A stretch of 64,000 nucleotides of DNA from Photobacterium sp. DA100 (GCF_029223585.1 NZ_CP119424.1:992001-1056000), one strand, 5' to 3'; positions 23,937-34,400 are shown, counted from the first letter of the stretch. Made by a program: numbers and translations. The notes: generated by a model not told the origin, from the sequence alone.

Positions 23937-24683
23937 ATGGAACTGAATCAACGCCAACACCAGATCCTTTTAACCATAAGGGCTGAGGGCGAAGTACAAA
24001 TTGACCATCTCGCCGAGAAGTTTGCCGTCACGACACAAACTATTCGCCGGGACGTGAATTATCTTTGCGAGCAAGGGTTAGCACGCCGGGTGCATGGTGG
24101 TGTCAGCCTGCCAGCATCCTTGACCAATACCAGCTATCGCTATCGCTCTGATGTCGAATCGACAGCCAAGAGTGAATTGGCAGCCACTGTTGCCGCTTGT
24201 ATCCCGGATGGCTCAACGATCATGATTGGCATTGGTACCACACTCGCCCACCTTGCCCGACACCTGCTGGCAAAAAACGCATTACGGGTAATTACCAACA
24301 ACCTGCAGGTTGTGCAGATCCTTGAAGCCAATGATAACATCGAGATCTATCTGGCCGGCGGCCAAATTCGACGTGACCACCAGGATATCATGGGCAGTAG
24401 CGCCGTAGATTTCTTCGACGGTTTTGAAGCAGATATCGGCATATGCGGCTGCGCGTCCGTTACCAACAGCCATTTTGTGATGGAGCATGAAAATATTGAG
24501 GCCGACATTTCTAAAGCGATCATTCGAAACAGCCGCAAGCAATGGTTAGTGGCTGATGCAAGTAAGTGGGAACGTTTTGCTGCCGTCAAAGTATCACCAA
24601 TGAAACAGTTCGATAAAATCTTCACCAACAATCAGCAGCTACCAAAGGATCTTCCGATTCACTTAACTGCGCAAGCTGGCTAA
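23937..24683 (+). CDS. DeoR-family transcriptional regulator
   Basis: A 248-residue repressor. The N-terminal winged helix-turn-helix is ELNQRQHQILLTIRAEGEVQIDHLAEKFAVTTQTIRRDVNYLCEQGL, with the family signature of DeoR/GlpR proteins. The C-terminal DeoR sensor domain (isomerase-like fold) follows from about residue 75: IMIGIGTTLAHLARHL, NNLQV and GGQIRRDHQDIMGSSAVDFF. The ligand is normally a sugar phosphate or glycerol phosphate. Given its neighbours, sn-glycerol 3-phosphate or a relative is a sensible guess. The start ATG 23937 follows the hairpin; the frame is open upstream, overlapping ugpQ, but those residues are not expected in the family. Confidence 0.93.
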   Translation: MELNQRQHQILLTIRAEGEVQIDHLAEKFAVTTQTIRRDVNYLCEQGLARRVHGGVSLPASLTNTSYRYRSDVESTAKSELAATVAACIPDGSTIMIGIGTTLAHLARHLLAKNALRVITNNLQVVQILEANDNIEIYLAGGQIRRDHQDIMGSSAVDFFDGFEADIGICGCASVTNSHFVMEHENIEADISKAIIRNSRKQWLVADASKWERFAAVKVSPMKQFDKIFTNNQQLPKDLPIHLTAQAG

Positions 24684-24729
24684 CACTCTGGCCTGTATCG
24701 CAAAAGTGACCTCCAGTGTATAAGCGAAA

Positions 24730-24770
24730 AATGATTTGGGCTGAAAAAACCTACCTCAGCCTAATCATTT
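24730..24770. other. imperfect stem-loop after the deoR-type gene
   Basis: AATGATT..GGCTGA pairs with TCAGCC..AATCATT around an 11-base loop. No T-tract follows. It may end the regulator transcript or be part of the long rhlE leader, since the RhlE gene begins 144 bases later. Confidence 0.35.
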
Positions 24771-24913
24771 AAGCCCAAAAACTTAACTCCCCCACACCAA
24801 CTGCCGAAATTAACATCATTTTTTCCAAATTAGTCCCCACAGCTGTCTAATATTCATCTATAATCTTCGGCCATATTTTTGTCAGGCTCAGCCGTCTGCT
24901 TTAGGAAAGAAGA

Positions 24914-26206
24914 ATGTCATTTGCATCACAAAACTTTTCTCAGGAAATTGTTCGCGCACTTACCGAGTGCGGCTATGAGAAATTAACTCCAATCCAAAAA
25001 CAAGCGATCCCACACGCTCGTCGCGGAAACGATATTCTTGCCAATGCCCAAACAGGTACCGGTAAAACAGCCGCTTTCGCCTTGCCTATTATCCAGCAGA
25101 TCCTGGATAACCCTAAGCCGCGTGGCCGGTTCAATGTACGCGCGCTGATCTTGGCCCCGACTCGTGAACTGGTAGCCCAAATTGCCAAAAACATCGAGGA
25201 CTACACCAAATACACAGACATCTCAGTCGCTGCAGTCTATGGTGGCACCAAGATGGCCTCGCAAGAGAAGAAGCTTGAACCAGGTTTGGACATTTTGGTG
25301 GCCACACCAGGCCGTCTGCTTGAGCACATGGAGCTTAACAATGTTACGCTGGCAAACCTTGAGTTCTTGGTGTTCGATGAAGCTGACCGTATGCTGGACA
25401 TGGGCTTTGTCTCCGACATCCGCCTGATCATGGGTGATATCCGCAACCACCCACAGACTATGCTGTTCTCCGCGACGTTCTCTGCCCAGATGAACAAACT
25501 AGCTAACGACATCATGCGCAAACCAAAGCGCATTTCTGTCAGCCCGGAAAACGCAACAGCAGATACTGTTGCTCACGTGGTTTATCCTGTCGACCAAGAT
25601 CGCAAGCGTGAGCTTCTGTCTGAACTGATCGGTAAGAAAAACTGGCAGCAGGTACTGGTATTCGTTAACTACAAAGAAACAGCAAACGAGCTGGTCAAGG
25701 AACTGAAGCTTGACGGCATCAAAGCCGTACTTTGCCATGGTGACAAGGCACAAAGCGCCCGTCGTCGCGCCCTTGATGAGTTCAAAGAAGGCAAAGCACG
25801 AGTCATGGTTGCCACCGAAGTGGCAGCACGTGGCTTGGACATCCAAGGCCTACCGCACGTAGTAAACTTCGACATGCCTTTCCTGGCTGAAGATTATGTT
25901 CACCGTATTGGCCGTACCGGCCGCGCAGGACAACAAGGACATGCGGTTTCTTTTGTCAGTCGAGATGAAGAGCTGACGCTGCAGCAGGTAGAAAACCTGA
26001 TCAAGCAACGTATTAAACGTATCCAGCTAACCGGTTACGAGCCAAAAAGCCGTGATGCGCTATTGGACAAAATCCACAACAAAGCTGCTTTCCGTGACCG
26101 CCGTGGCCGTACCAACAACCCGTCGGATCAATCAGATGCAGAGCGCCGTGCTCGCCTACGTCGTGCGGTTTTGAATAAATCGAAAATCACCAAATTGAAG
26201 AAGTAA
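24914..26206 (+). CDS. rhlE: DEAD-box RNA helicase RhlE
   Basis: A 430-residue ATP-dependent RNA helicase. Motifs in order: Q motif (FSQEIVRALTECGYEKLTPIQKQAIP), Walker A AQTGTGKT near residue 46, PTRELVAQI, the DEAD box in LVFDEADRMLDMGF near residue 153, SAT in LFSATF near 184, ARGLDIQGLPHVVNFD near 298, and HRIGRTGRAG near 325. A basic tail (RDRRGRTNN, RRARLRRAVLNKSKITKLKK) would bind RNA. RhlE acts in rRNA maturation and RNA degradosome functions. AGGAAAG precedes the ATG. A TATAAT hexamer at 24859-24864 could be the -10, with a poor -35. Confidence 0.95.
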   Translation: MSFASQNFSQEIVRALTECGYEKLTPIQKQAIPHARRGNDILANAQTGTGKTAAFALPIIQQILDNPKPRGRFNVRALILAPTRELVAQIAKNIEDYTKYTDISVAAVYGGTKMASQEKKLEPGLDILVATPGRLLEHMELNNVTLANLEFLVFDEADRMLDMGFVSDIRLIMGDIRNHPQTMLFSATFSAQMNKLANDIMRKPKRISVSPENATADTVAHVVYPVDQDRKRELLSELIGKKNWQQVLVFVNYKETANELVKELKLDGIKAVLCHGDKAQSARRRALDEFKEGKARVMVATEVAARGLDIQGLPHVVNFDMPFLAEDYVHRIGRTGRAGQQGHAVSFVSRDEELTLQQVENLIKQRIKRIQLTGYEPKSRDALLDKIHNKAAFRDRRGRTNNPSDQSDAERRARLRRAVLNKSKITKLKK

Positions 26207-26229
26207 CAGTTCTTCAGCCGCTGAATATA

Positions 26230-26256
26230 AAAAGGGTTAGCATAGCTAACCCTTTT
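26230..26256. terminator. bidirectional Rho-independent terminator
   Basis: AAAAGGGTTAGC and GCTAACCCTTTT with an ATA loop, between rhlE and the converging PfkB kinase gene. Confidence 0.9.
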
Positions 26257-26286
26257 CATTTCTAATCATTTTCCTGCCCAATACAC

Positions 26287-27189
26287 TTATCGCGCTAAGA
26301 ATGCCTTAAATTCATCTCCCGGCACTGAGCTGGGTGTCGCTACCGCAATCGCGGCCCACTTAGCAGCGACAGCCATCGCTTCGGTAATAGATAGCTTTGC
26401 CAATAGCCCATGGATAACTCCTGCGGCATAGGCATCCCCCGCTCCAGTCGTATCAACAACTTCAGTTTCAACTGCTGGCACATACTCTTGCCCTGCCTGA
26501 CTGTAGGCAGTGGCACCTTTTTCACCATCAGTGACAATGAAGTACTCCAGCGATTCCCCTGCTACCGTTTTGGCATACTCAAAAGGGCCAATATCGTTTA
26601 CTGACGAGGGACTATCCGACGACAAGATATGGGCATCCAAATCTGAGCGGGAAGTGATAAGTACTTGGCATGGGCGCCGACTTAGGCTTTTGGGTAGTTG
26701 GGCAACAACTAGCACAGATTTTTTGCTATTCCCGCAAGCACCTACATCCTGCTCGAGTGCATTTGTCGCCCACTGCGCGATACCTTCCGCACTCGAATTG
26801 ATATAAATACCATCCCAGAGAGAAAAATCCGGTGCAGGCCCTAACGAAAATGCCGGCCGCTCTGGGCGGATAATGGTTCTTTCGCCATCAGGCGTCATCA
26901 GCAGCATCAGCTCCGGGGTGACAATGTCGTTACGCTGTAACAACGAGCAATTCAATCCCTTCAGGCTTGCCTCAGCCAATAGCCAGTCCGCTGTCTCATC
27001 ACGGCCGACCTGGCTAACCAGTGCAACATGGTGGCCAGCATAAACCAGAGCAAGCCCGGTATTCGCACCGCCACCACCCAAGCGACGGCCGAGATCTTGA
27101 TAATGATGTCTTCCACCCGCCTGCAGCGATTCTTTCAGTTGCAGCACCCGATCGCAATTGAGGTTCGCAACCAACATAACGTTTGCCAA
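26287..27189 (-). CDS. PfkB-family carbohydrate kinase
   Basis: A 300-residue ribokinase-like enzyme. The first signature is RRLGGGGANTGLALVYAGHHVALVSQVG near residues 34-61. The second is VVDTTGAGDAYAAGVIHGLL near residue 250, where DTTGAGD holds the catalytic base and anion hole. It would phosphorylate a sugar or nucleoside; no substrate can be read from sequence. The start is uncertain. TTG 27189 has GGAG nine bases ahead and is preferred; ATG 27177 is a close alternative, while the longer open frame runs back through the neighbour's terminator. It lies downstream of the ketoacyl synthase on the same strand but behind that terminator. Confidence 0.85.
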   Translation of the reverse strand: MANVMLVANLNCDRVLQLKESLQAGGRHHYQDLGRRLGGGGANTGLALVYAGHHVALVSQVGRDETADWLLAEASLKGLNCSLLQRNDIVTPELMLLMTPDGERTIIRPERPAFSLGPAPDFSLWDGIYINSSAEGIAQWATNALEQDVGACGNSKKSVLVVAQLPKSLSRRPCQVLITSRSDLDAHILSSDSPSSVNDIGPFEYAKTVAGESLEYFIVTDGEKGATAYSQAGQEYVPAVETEVVDTTGAGDAYAAGVIHGLLAKLSITEAMAVAAKWAAIAVATPSSVPGDEFKAFLAR

Positions 27190-27235
27190 CGTACTAGACT
27201 CCGTTTTTCTTATAGGTAATCTCAAGCTACCATAA

Positions 27236-27263
27236 AAAAGCCGCTGCGTAATAACAGCGGCTT
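27236..27263 (-). terminator. Rho-independent terminator of the ketoacyl synthase gene
   Basis: AAGCCGCTG and CAGCGGCTT with an 8-base loop. Six A on the left give the T-tract on the minus strand. Confidence 0.85.
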
Positions 27264-27301
27264 GTATTCGCTTCCTGAAGATCACGAAATGGGACAGTGA
27301 C

Positions 27302-29152
27302 CTAGCTGTAGTCTGCGTAAGGATTCTCGGTTGCCAGCGGAATCGATGCGGCAAACTCGGAGAGTTTTACCGCCTCTGGGGTCATCACCACGGAAGTTTC
27401 ATCCATGACACTTTCACCAAAGTGATAGCGGATTAGCTCCTGCCCCTCACACGCTGCAACATCATTGGCAACCGCATGCTGAGAGACAAGCTTATTTTTG
27501 TTGTAATAAGCCGACATCACATCATCACTGTATTTTTTCGACAGCATTGACATGGTTTGCTGCGGCGATAGCACCAGGCTCGACGCATTATTTCCGCCAA
27601 AGCCTTTGGCGTTAAGGATGACCCCCTTGTAATCTTCGCCATTCTCACCAGCAAAGTGATGATCAGTCAAGATGTTCAGATTCGTCTGGTGGACATCGTC
27701 TGCAATATGGTCGATCGTTTTGATCCCCGGGATCCAGCCATACTGCCACACCCCCAAAGATGCGATCAGTTGGTCCCCCGGAGCCGCACTCATCGAATGA
27801 CCGACGTATGACTTTATTGCCGTCACCGGCCAATTATCAATACTGAAGGTTTTTGCCACCTCATTGAGGATATGGCTTTCGGTAACACGGTTTTGCGGTG
27901 TTCCCGTACCATGCGCCTGCACATAGGTTTGTTTCACCCCTTCGGCACCTAAAATAGCTTTGGCCAATGCCGTCGCTTTTGCCATGGTTACATAATTGCC
28001 CACGCCGGGAGCCGAAATTGACTTCTTATTGGCATCAGCATTGATAAACACATCAGCTACCGAACCATAAACCGTTGCCCCTAGCTCCAATGCCAACTTA
28101 TCATCCATCAGAACCACAAACTGGCTCGATTCGGCCATGGTAAAACCGGCATTCGATGAAAACGGTCGGCATGCACGGCGATTATCGACCGTATCGCTGT
28201 TATCCAATGCCTTGAGCTGAGCATCTTCGGCTAATGCGCCCATCACACGGAAGCCTTCCATGATTTCAGCGACAACTGGCGCCTCTGCGTTACCGACGAT
28301 AGCAACGCGCGAATTGCCCTGCTGGATATCCAGCATACCTTGGCGCAAGTTGTACAAAAATGTCGCACAAGCTCCCATGCTGGTGCCCGTTGTGCCAATA
28401 CTATTAATAACATAGCCATTGATAAAGTCAGCTGGCATCTCAGCGAGTGAGAGGGCCATCATTTTCGAGCTGACTCTGCCGCCAGTCAAAGGTGCAGCCA
28501 ACATTCCAGATAACGAGTTCTCGTCAACCTGAGCCAGTGCACTGCCTGCGTAGACAGAAACTTGATCGGGTTTGATATGCCCCAGTACCTCGTCCCAATC
28601 CAAACCCATGGAATTGAGGGCATCTGAAGCCCCGTACACGGCCAAGGTCAAACCGCGAGGATGAAAACGGGAATTATATAGCTTGCCGGGTTCAAACCCG
28701 GATGGGATATTACCACCACTGGTAACAGGGAAAGTCACTCTATCCTCGAGCAAAGCATTTAGCTCTCCCGTAACCGTAATAGTTACTTTGCTACCCTGCT
28801 CCTCCACCTGCCAGTTATCAGGGATGCGTGAAGGCATTTTTGATTTACGCAGCGAAAAGGTTATGGTTTCCTGTCCGCCATTCAAAGCGGCTTTATATTG
28901 ATAGCGTAAGCTGTCAGGATCAAACGACTCAATACGACGGACTAACGTGCCAGTCTTGATGGCGTCAATGACTTCTGGATCGACCGTCGTCCCATCAGCA
29001 AGCCCCATGCGGTGAGCCAGATCCAGCCAAGTTGATGCCATTTCCTGATCGGCAAGCACATCTGCCACCATGCGCTTATAGCTGTGAAAACCCGAACTAC
29101 GACCAGCGGCATTCATACCACCGAAGCCTACAATTAGCGGTAACTTTGACAT
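27302..29152 (-). CDS. FabY-like beta-ketoacyl-ACP synthase
   Basis: A 616-residue condensing enzyme, longer than FabB or FabF (about 410). It opens LPLIVGFGGMNAAGRSSGFHSYKRMV, which resembles the large FabY synthases first known from Pseudomonas aeruginosa that start fatty-acid synthesis. The catalytic Cys262 is in TSMGACATF, and the two His are in QAHGTGTPQNR and KSYVGHSMSAAPGDQ, with NAKGFGGNNAS near the end. The N-terminal 180 residues and the last 70 lie outside the usual KAS fold. The start at ATG 29152 has AGG five bases upstream; the longer frame to 29254 lacks support. The FabY assignment is by overall resemblance, not alignment. Confidence 0.82.
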   Translation of the reverse strand: MSKLPLIVGFGGMNAAGRSSGFHSYKRMVADVLADQEMASTWLDLAHRMGLADGTTVDPEVIDAIKTGTLVRRIESFDPDSLRYQYKAALNGGQETITFSLRKSKMPSRIPDNWQVEEQGSKVTITVTGELNALLEDRVTFPVTSGGNIPSGFEPGKLYNSRFHPRGLTLAVYGASDALNSMGLDWDEVLGHIKPDQVSVYAGSALAQVDENSLSGMLAAPLTGGRVSSKMMALSLAEMPADFINGYVINSIGTTGTSMGACATFLYNLRQGMLDIQQGNSRVAIVGNAEAPVVAEIMEGFRVMGALAEDAQLKALDNSDTVDNRRACRPFSSNAGFTMAESSQFVVLMDDKLALELGATVYGSVADVFINADANKKSISAPGVGNYVTMAKATALAKAILGAEGVKQTYVQAHGTGTPQNRVTESHILNEVAKTFSIDNWPVTAIKSYVGHSMSAAPGDQLIASLGVWQYGWIPGIKTIDHIADDVHQTNLNILTDHHFAGENGEDYKGVILNAKGFGGNNASSLVLSPQQTMSMLSKKYSDDVMSAYYNKNKLVSQHAVANDVAACEGQELIRYHFGESVMDETSVVMTPEAVKLSEFAASIPLATENPYADYS

Positions 29153-29308
29153 CCTGAACCTGCTCTCAAATTTAAAGAGCACATAGATTATCAATTTACA
29201 GTGTTCATTCATCTGGTATTTATGCCAATTTATCTGACAAAAGCGCCAACCCATATTAAAATAGGCCGTACTATTTCTCGACTAACGCAGCCAGATCACT
29301 AATAAACC

Positions 29309-30286
29309 ATGAAGATTGGATTTCTGCTCTATGAGCGAGCATTAATTACCGGCATTTCCCTTGCTGCCGAAATGCTCAGTTCAGCCGCAAGTTTAAGGCC
29401 ACGCGCACAGCAGCGGAGCCAGCCCTTTTCTATCAAATTAGTTGCCCCCAAACTGGCACCGACCAAGGTGACCGCTGGGCTCAAGCTGCAACCCGATATA
29501 ACCTACGCTGATCCGCAACCCTTCGATATTTTGATCCTCCCACCAATGTGGGGAAACCCACAACAATCGATTCGTCGTTCGCCTGAAATTATTGCTTGGC
29601 TCAAAATGCAATACCAGAAAAGCGCGAAGCTGGTTGCAACCGGTACCGGGGTAGCCTGGCTGGCCGAGACGGGCTTGCTCAATGGACAAGTTGCCACTAC
29701 CCATTGGTACTACTTCGATACCTTTGCCAGCCGCTACCCCAGAGTCAATCTCAATCGCCAAGCCTCTATCACCGCAGCCGACGGTATTTACTGTACAACC
29801 AGTATCAACTCACAATCAGAAATGATCCTGTACCTTATTACGGAGTACTTCGGCCAAAAGACAGCACAGACAATAGAAACCCATTTCGGCCACGAAATTT
29901 CAAAATCGACTCAGCAGCCTTTTTACCAAATTGGCGGCGAGCTGCAGTTTGACGAATCGATTGCCTTGGCACAGGATTGGATGAAAAGAAACCTGGCCCA
30001 TCCCATTACCGCACAGAGTATCGCTGATCAGTGTGGCGTACCGCTTCGGACATTCAACCGAAAATTCAAAGACCAAGTCGGTGAAACCCCACACCAGCAC
30101 CTACAGCGATTGAGGATGGATGCTGCGCAGCAACTACTGAGGGACTTTGGCATGTCAGTCCAAGATGTTGCCGAGCAAGTTGGATACAAGGACGCACATC
30201 ACTTTTCCACCCGTTTTTTGCAGCACTACAATATGAGCCCAAGCCAATACCGCAGGATGGTTAAAACCAAAATCTACAACCCATAA
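29309..30286 (+). CDS. GlxA-type AraC-family transcriptional regulator
   Basis: A 325-residue regulator. The N-terminal domain is DJ-1/PfpI-like (MKIGFLLYERALITGISLAAEML, then FDILILPPMW and KLVATGTGVAWLAETGLL). The Cys that acts in true PfpI enzymes is replaced here by Thr/Gly, as usual in regulators. The C-terminal AraC DNA-binding domain is complete: ITAQSIADQCGVPLRTFNRKFK and SVQDVAEQVGYKDAHHFSTRFLQHYNMSPSQYRRM. It is divergent from the ketoacyl synthase gene by 156 bases and may control it. No ribosome-binding site is obvious ahead of the ATG. Confidence 0.9.
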   Translation: MKIGFLLYERALITGISLAAEMLSSAASLRPRAQQRSQPFSIKLVAPKLAPTKVTAGLKLQPDITYADPQPFDILILPPMWGNPQQSIRRSPEIIAWLKMQYQKSAKLVATGTGVAWLAETGLLNGQVATTHWYYFDTFASRYPRVNLNRQASITAADGIYCTTSINSQSEMILYLITEYFGQKTAQTIETHFGHEISKSTQQPFYQIGGELQFDESIALAQDWMKRNLAHPITAQSIADQCGVPLRTFNRKFKDQVGETPHQHLQRLRMDAAQQLLRDFGMSVQDVAEQVGYKDAHHFSTRFLQHYNMSPSQYRRMVKTKIYNP

Positions 30287-30386
30287 CTACCCAACAACTG
30301 GAATTTAATCTTATTAGCTAAATTAAGACAGGGCTTGAGCAGTAGAAATCACTATGCTTGGGGGAGTTGTTTTCAAGGGCATCTGT

Positions 30387-30899
30387 ATGAAGCACCTCAC
30401 TCCCGTCATTTTGCTTATTTTATGTTTAACTAGTGCCGACGTGACCGCTCAAATTCAGCCAACCAGTGAAACGTTAAACAATGAGAGGATGTGCCGTCTC
30501 GACATCTACCACCTAACGAAAAGTCAACAAAATACGTTTACACCCGATCTGCAGATTGCTGTCATTACCAACAACGCGATGCGTAATCGCTACGTTGATC
30601 TAAAGACAGATATCACCCATCCTACCGGCTTTGAAAATTTTCACTACTACCGTTCGGGCAGCCCGGTTGAAGTATTCACCACCAATTGGCGCAACAATGG
30701 CACCAAACACACTGTGGGAAGGTTTGTCATGCTCGGAGCCACCAGTGATAAGCAAGCTTTTGATATCTTTACCACTCTGGTCAAACAAGACAAAGGTCAT
30801 TTCGAGTTACGCGGTAACAACAAGAAATATCAGTTCAATGCCAGAGAGCAAGATGTGACTGACTTTCTCGACTGCGTTAAACAACATTATCGCCCATAA
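30387..30899 (+). CDS. secreted protein of unknown function
   Basis: A 170-residue protein with a clear signal peptide (HLTPVILLILCLTSADVTAQ). The mature part has two Cys, one in MCRLDIYHL and one in FLDCVKQHY near the end, which could form a disulfide joining the termini. The body mixes strands (VITNNAMRNRYVDLKTDI, FVMLGATSDKQAF) with polar turns. No domain is recognised. The start ATG 30387 has AAGGG eight bases ahead; the earlier in-frame ATG at 30354 would put eleven residues before the signal peptide. It is followed by a bidirectional terminator. Confidence 0.7.
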   Translation: MKHLTPVILLILCLTSADVTAQIQPTSETLNNERMCRLDIYHLTKSQQNTFTPDLQIAVITNNAMRNRYVDLKTDITHPTGFENFHYYRSGSPVEVFTTNWRNNGTKHTVGRFVMLGATSDKQAFDIFTTLVKQDKGHFELRGNNKKYQFNAREQDVTDFLDCVKQHYRP

Positions 30900-30900
30900 A

Positions 30901-30930
30901 AAAACGCCAGCTCTCAGAGCTGGCGCCTTT
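30901..30930. terminator. bidirectional Rho-independent terminator
   Basis: CGCCAGCTC, TCA and GAGCTGGCG with an A-run before and TTTT after, between the secreted-protein gene and the small membrane-protein gene. Confidence 0.85.
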
Positions 30931-30971
30931 TATCAATTCTGCTAGGGCTTATCTTCCTCACCCCGTTGGTC

Positions 30972-31244
30972 TCACGCCATCGACTGCTTTGAGCCGTGCG
31001 GTGCCGAATGGGTAATGTCTTCGTATTCGCCATCGAAGGTTGCCCCCTGGTTTTCCTGCTGGAAACTTTGATCGCTATAACCCTGCTGCTTTAGTGCCTC
31101 TTGGTAAGCCGCATTGATTTTCTTCTTGATAAACGGTCTGGCAATCAGTGCACCCAACCCGATGAATAACCCCATGACAGCTGCAAATGTCACAGTGAAG
31201 AAACCCAGTACTAAAGCAAAAATGCTGGTAAGTGTATTTTTCAT
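30972..31244 (-). CDS. small membrane protein of unknown function
   Basis: A 90-residue protein. One long hydrophobic stretch (residues 6-38, LTSIFALVLGFFTVTFAAVMGLFIGLGALIARPFI) should form one long or two short membrane helices. It is followed by KKKINAAYQEALKQQGY and an acidic, His/Ser-rich tail. AAGG lies eight bases before the ATG. No known domain; it stands alone between two terminators. Confidence 0.65.
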   Translation of the reverse strand: MKNTLTSIFALVLGFFTVTFAAVMGLFIGLGALIARPFIKKKINAAYQEALKQQGYSDQSFQQENQGATFDGEYEDITHSAPHGSKQSMA

Positions 31245-31358
31245 CGCTAACCTTCTTTTCTATCGTACTTTCATGTTTGGCAGTGTATAGCAGCCAAAAT
31301 GAACCAATGATGAACAATGTGTTTATATTTGCGTTTAGCCGTGTTGCAACATCCCTCG

Positions 31359-31386
31359 ACAAAAAAAGCCCTCAAGATTGAGGGCC
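31359..31386 (-). terminator. Rho-independent terminator of the pullulanase gene
   Basis: GCCCTCA, AGAT loop and TGAGGGC with seven A on the left (T-tract on the minus strand), 24 bases beyond the pullulanase stop. Confidence 0.85.
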
Positions 31387-31409
31387 TTATCGTTATGATA
31401 AAAGTGTGA

Positions 31410-34400
31410 TTATTTCGCTGGCTTCGCTGTCACCGGAATCCCCTGACCACGAACACCAGTTGAGCGAGGTATTTCGAACACAGCCGGAGTCCAGGCCGGG
31501 ACGCTTGCCACAACACCATCACCATCAGCAGCAACAGTGGCCTGTGATGCTAGCGCCGATTTGTGGTACGGGCTTAAGGTCAAATCCGTTGCCCACTTGA
31601 TATCCTGTGATACGTTGGTCGCGTTTATCACAATGACCAGACCATCAAGGCTGCTATCCAGATCTGTCCCCGCAGCGGTACCGTTATCAATAGACATCAC
31701 GATCAGACCCGCGGTTTGATCACTGCCGGTATTGTGGAAATCAACACGCTTATTCACTTCCGCACCCGTACCCAAGGTAATCAACGGGTATGATTTCCGC
31801 AGCAAGGCCAGCTCTTTGAAGTACTCGACCATGGCTGCCATGTCCGCAGGAGTCGGCTTAGCGTTCAGACCAGCAGAGGTAATGACCTCTTCAATCAGCT
31901 CGTAGTTGTCGCCGTCTTTATCCTTGCGAGGCAAGCCCTTGTCCCAGTTGTTGTCGTTCAGGGTGAAATCAACCAAGTTGTACCAGTCACCAGAATCATA
32001 AGAGTCACGCTGCATTGACTTGGAACGCAGCAGCTCAGAACCCATGTGGGTAAACGGCATGCCCTGTCCCAGCATCGCTGTCGCAAGAGATACAGCCTGC
32101 ATACGTACACGGTCTTCTGTACTGACGCTGTAACCAATCTTATACTGGTTGTTATCCCACAAGGTTTGGTTATCGTGTTTGGAGACGTAGTTTTGGATCT
32201 CCGTTGGATCGACCGCATAGCCTGCTGGTTGACCATTGTAGTCCAACTCATCGCCGCGGATAACGGCGCCGGTTGAATCAATCATTTTGAAGTCTTTGAG
32301 GTTACCGGCCATGCCCAGGCGAGTCAGATCGGCAAGATGTAAGGCTTGCGCTTCGGTCACATCACTGATTTCGTTTTTCTGAACAAAAGCACCGTTACCA
32401 AAGCCCTGTGTTTTGCGGATCCCCTCTTTGCTGTCGAATGGACTACCACCACGGACAGCATCACGCAGGCGGTCAGAGAAGCTACCGATACCGGTTCCCC
32501 CTAGGTTCGGCTGGGTCGCCTGGACGAACAGTGCGTCATTGCCGACTTCACCGAAGTTCCAACCCTCACCGTAGAAGTAAGTATTCGGATCAACCTTCTG
32601 GACTTCGAGTAGCGAACGCTGCATCTGATCAAGTGGGTGATGGCCCATTAAATCAAAGCGGAATGAATCGATCTTGTAATCGCGCGACCACACCACCAGC
32701 GAGTCGCTGATCAATTTCTCAAACATTGCCCGCTCAGGTGCGGTATTGGAACAACAAGTCGAGTTTTCAACATTACCGGTTACCGGATTCAAGCGCTGGT
32801 AATACCATGGCACAAGCTTATCGAGTACTGAGGTACGCTGCTCTGGGCCCGCGGAATTGGTATGGTTGTAGACCACGTCCATGACCACATTCATACCGAT
32901 ATCTTGCTTGATCGCCATCACTGCCTCTCGCAGCTCTTTGATGCGCTGCGGGCCGTCCGGGTTGGTCGAGTACGACCCCTCAGGCACTGTATAATGGAAT
33001 GGGTCGTAACCCCAGTTGAAGCCATCGACATCCGAAACGAAACGGTTCAACTCCTGAACAGCCGGGTTCTCTTTAGTATCGTCCTGCTTCACTTCCTCAA
33101 GAGCTTCGGCAATGGTCAGCCCCGAAGAGCAGTATTTGGCAAACTTAGAAGACTTCACCGCAGCGTTGACTTCGCATAGCTTGCTAAACGGCTCTTCAAT
33201 ATTTGCGGCTTCATCAGGATTTTCGTTGATAGTGGCAATATCGAAAATTGGCAACAAATGAAGGTGGGTGACACCACTTTCACTCAACGATTTCAGATGC
33301 TTGACCGGTACAGAATCAGGCTGCATGAAGGCAATAAACTTGCCACGGGCATTAGCCGGTGTTGATTCATCCTGGGCAGAAAAGTCACGTACATGGGACT
33401 CATAGATCACAAACTGCGATGGGTTAGCTTGATCAATCGGTCTTTGAAGATCATCCCACCCTTGCGGTTTGAGTGCCGGATCATTAAGGTCAATCACCTG
33501 GCTGTATTCCGAGTTCATCGACAAGCTCAGCGAATACGGATCCGTTACCTGGTAGCTTTCCACTACGCCTGACACCGGATGGAAGACATCGACCAGATAG
33601 CGGAAATAAGTACCCTTAGGGGCTTTATCTGTTGCTAGCGACCATACTCCAGAAGTTTCATCGTAATCCATCTGAAGGCGACCCAGTTCTTCCTTGTTTT
33701 CATCAAAAAGAACGGTCACCACATTCTGTGCAGACGGCGCCCACACATTGAACTGCGTTTCGCTACCATCAATCACAGCACCAAGTTCAACGTTAGCAGC
33801 CGCATTGGCAAATAGTTGATCAAACGCCCCCGCAGGTTGAACTTTGGTACCGCTGAGTACCAACCCCTCTTCATCGACCGCTATCGCCGCCAACTCCGCT
33901 TTAATGACCGGACGCATATCGATAGCACGATCGATTGAAAAAGCGGGTTTGTTTGCTAAATGAGGGAATTTAGCTTTTACATCCGCACTAAGAACGGTTG
34001 GCTCCAGGACGATATAATCAGCGTCGTACTGATTTTCGCTGTTAGGCGCAAAACCACCATCAAGCTGGACATAGAGGCGTACCTCATCCGCTGATTCTGC
34101 CCCGTCCCAAATTAATGTATGCCCTTCAACTAAATGAGCTTCTGCATTGGCGACACCGAACAGTAACACATAGGCATCACCGCGATCATCGTAAGCCTGA
34201 TTGCTACCTGACACATAAGAGGCTGTTCGGTCCTCAATTTGGTTGAAATCAAGTTTTGCATCACTGCCTGATAGGTTGCTTAGGTTCCCGTCGCGAATGA
34301 TGAAATTAATACAATCGGTTTTTCCGCTTTTAAGTGGAAGTTTCCAGTACGGGCCATATTCATCCACGCCTTCAGGAGCAATAGATTTGTCTTCCCACCC

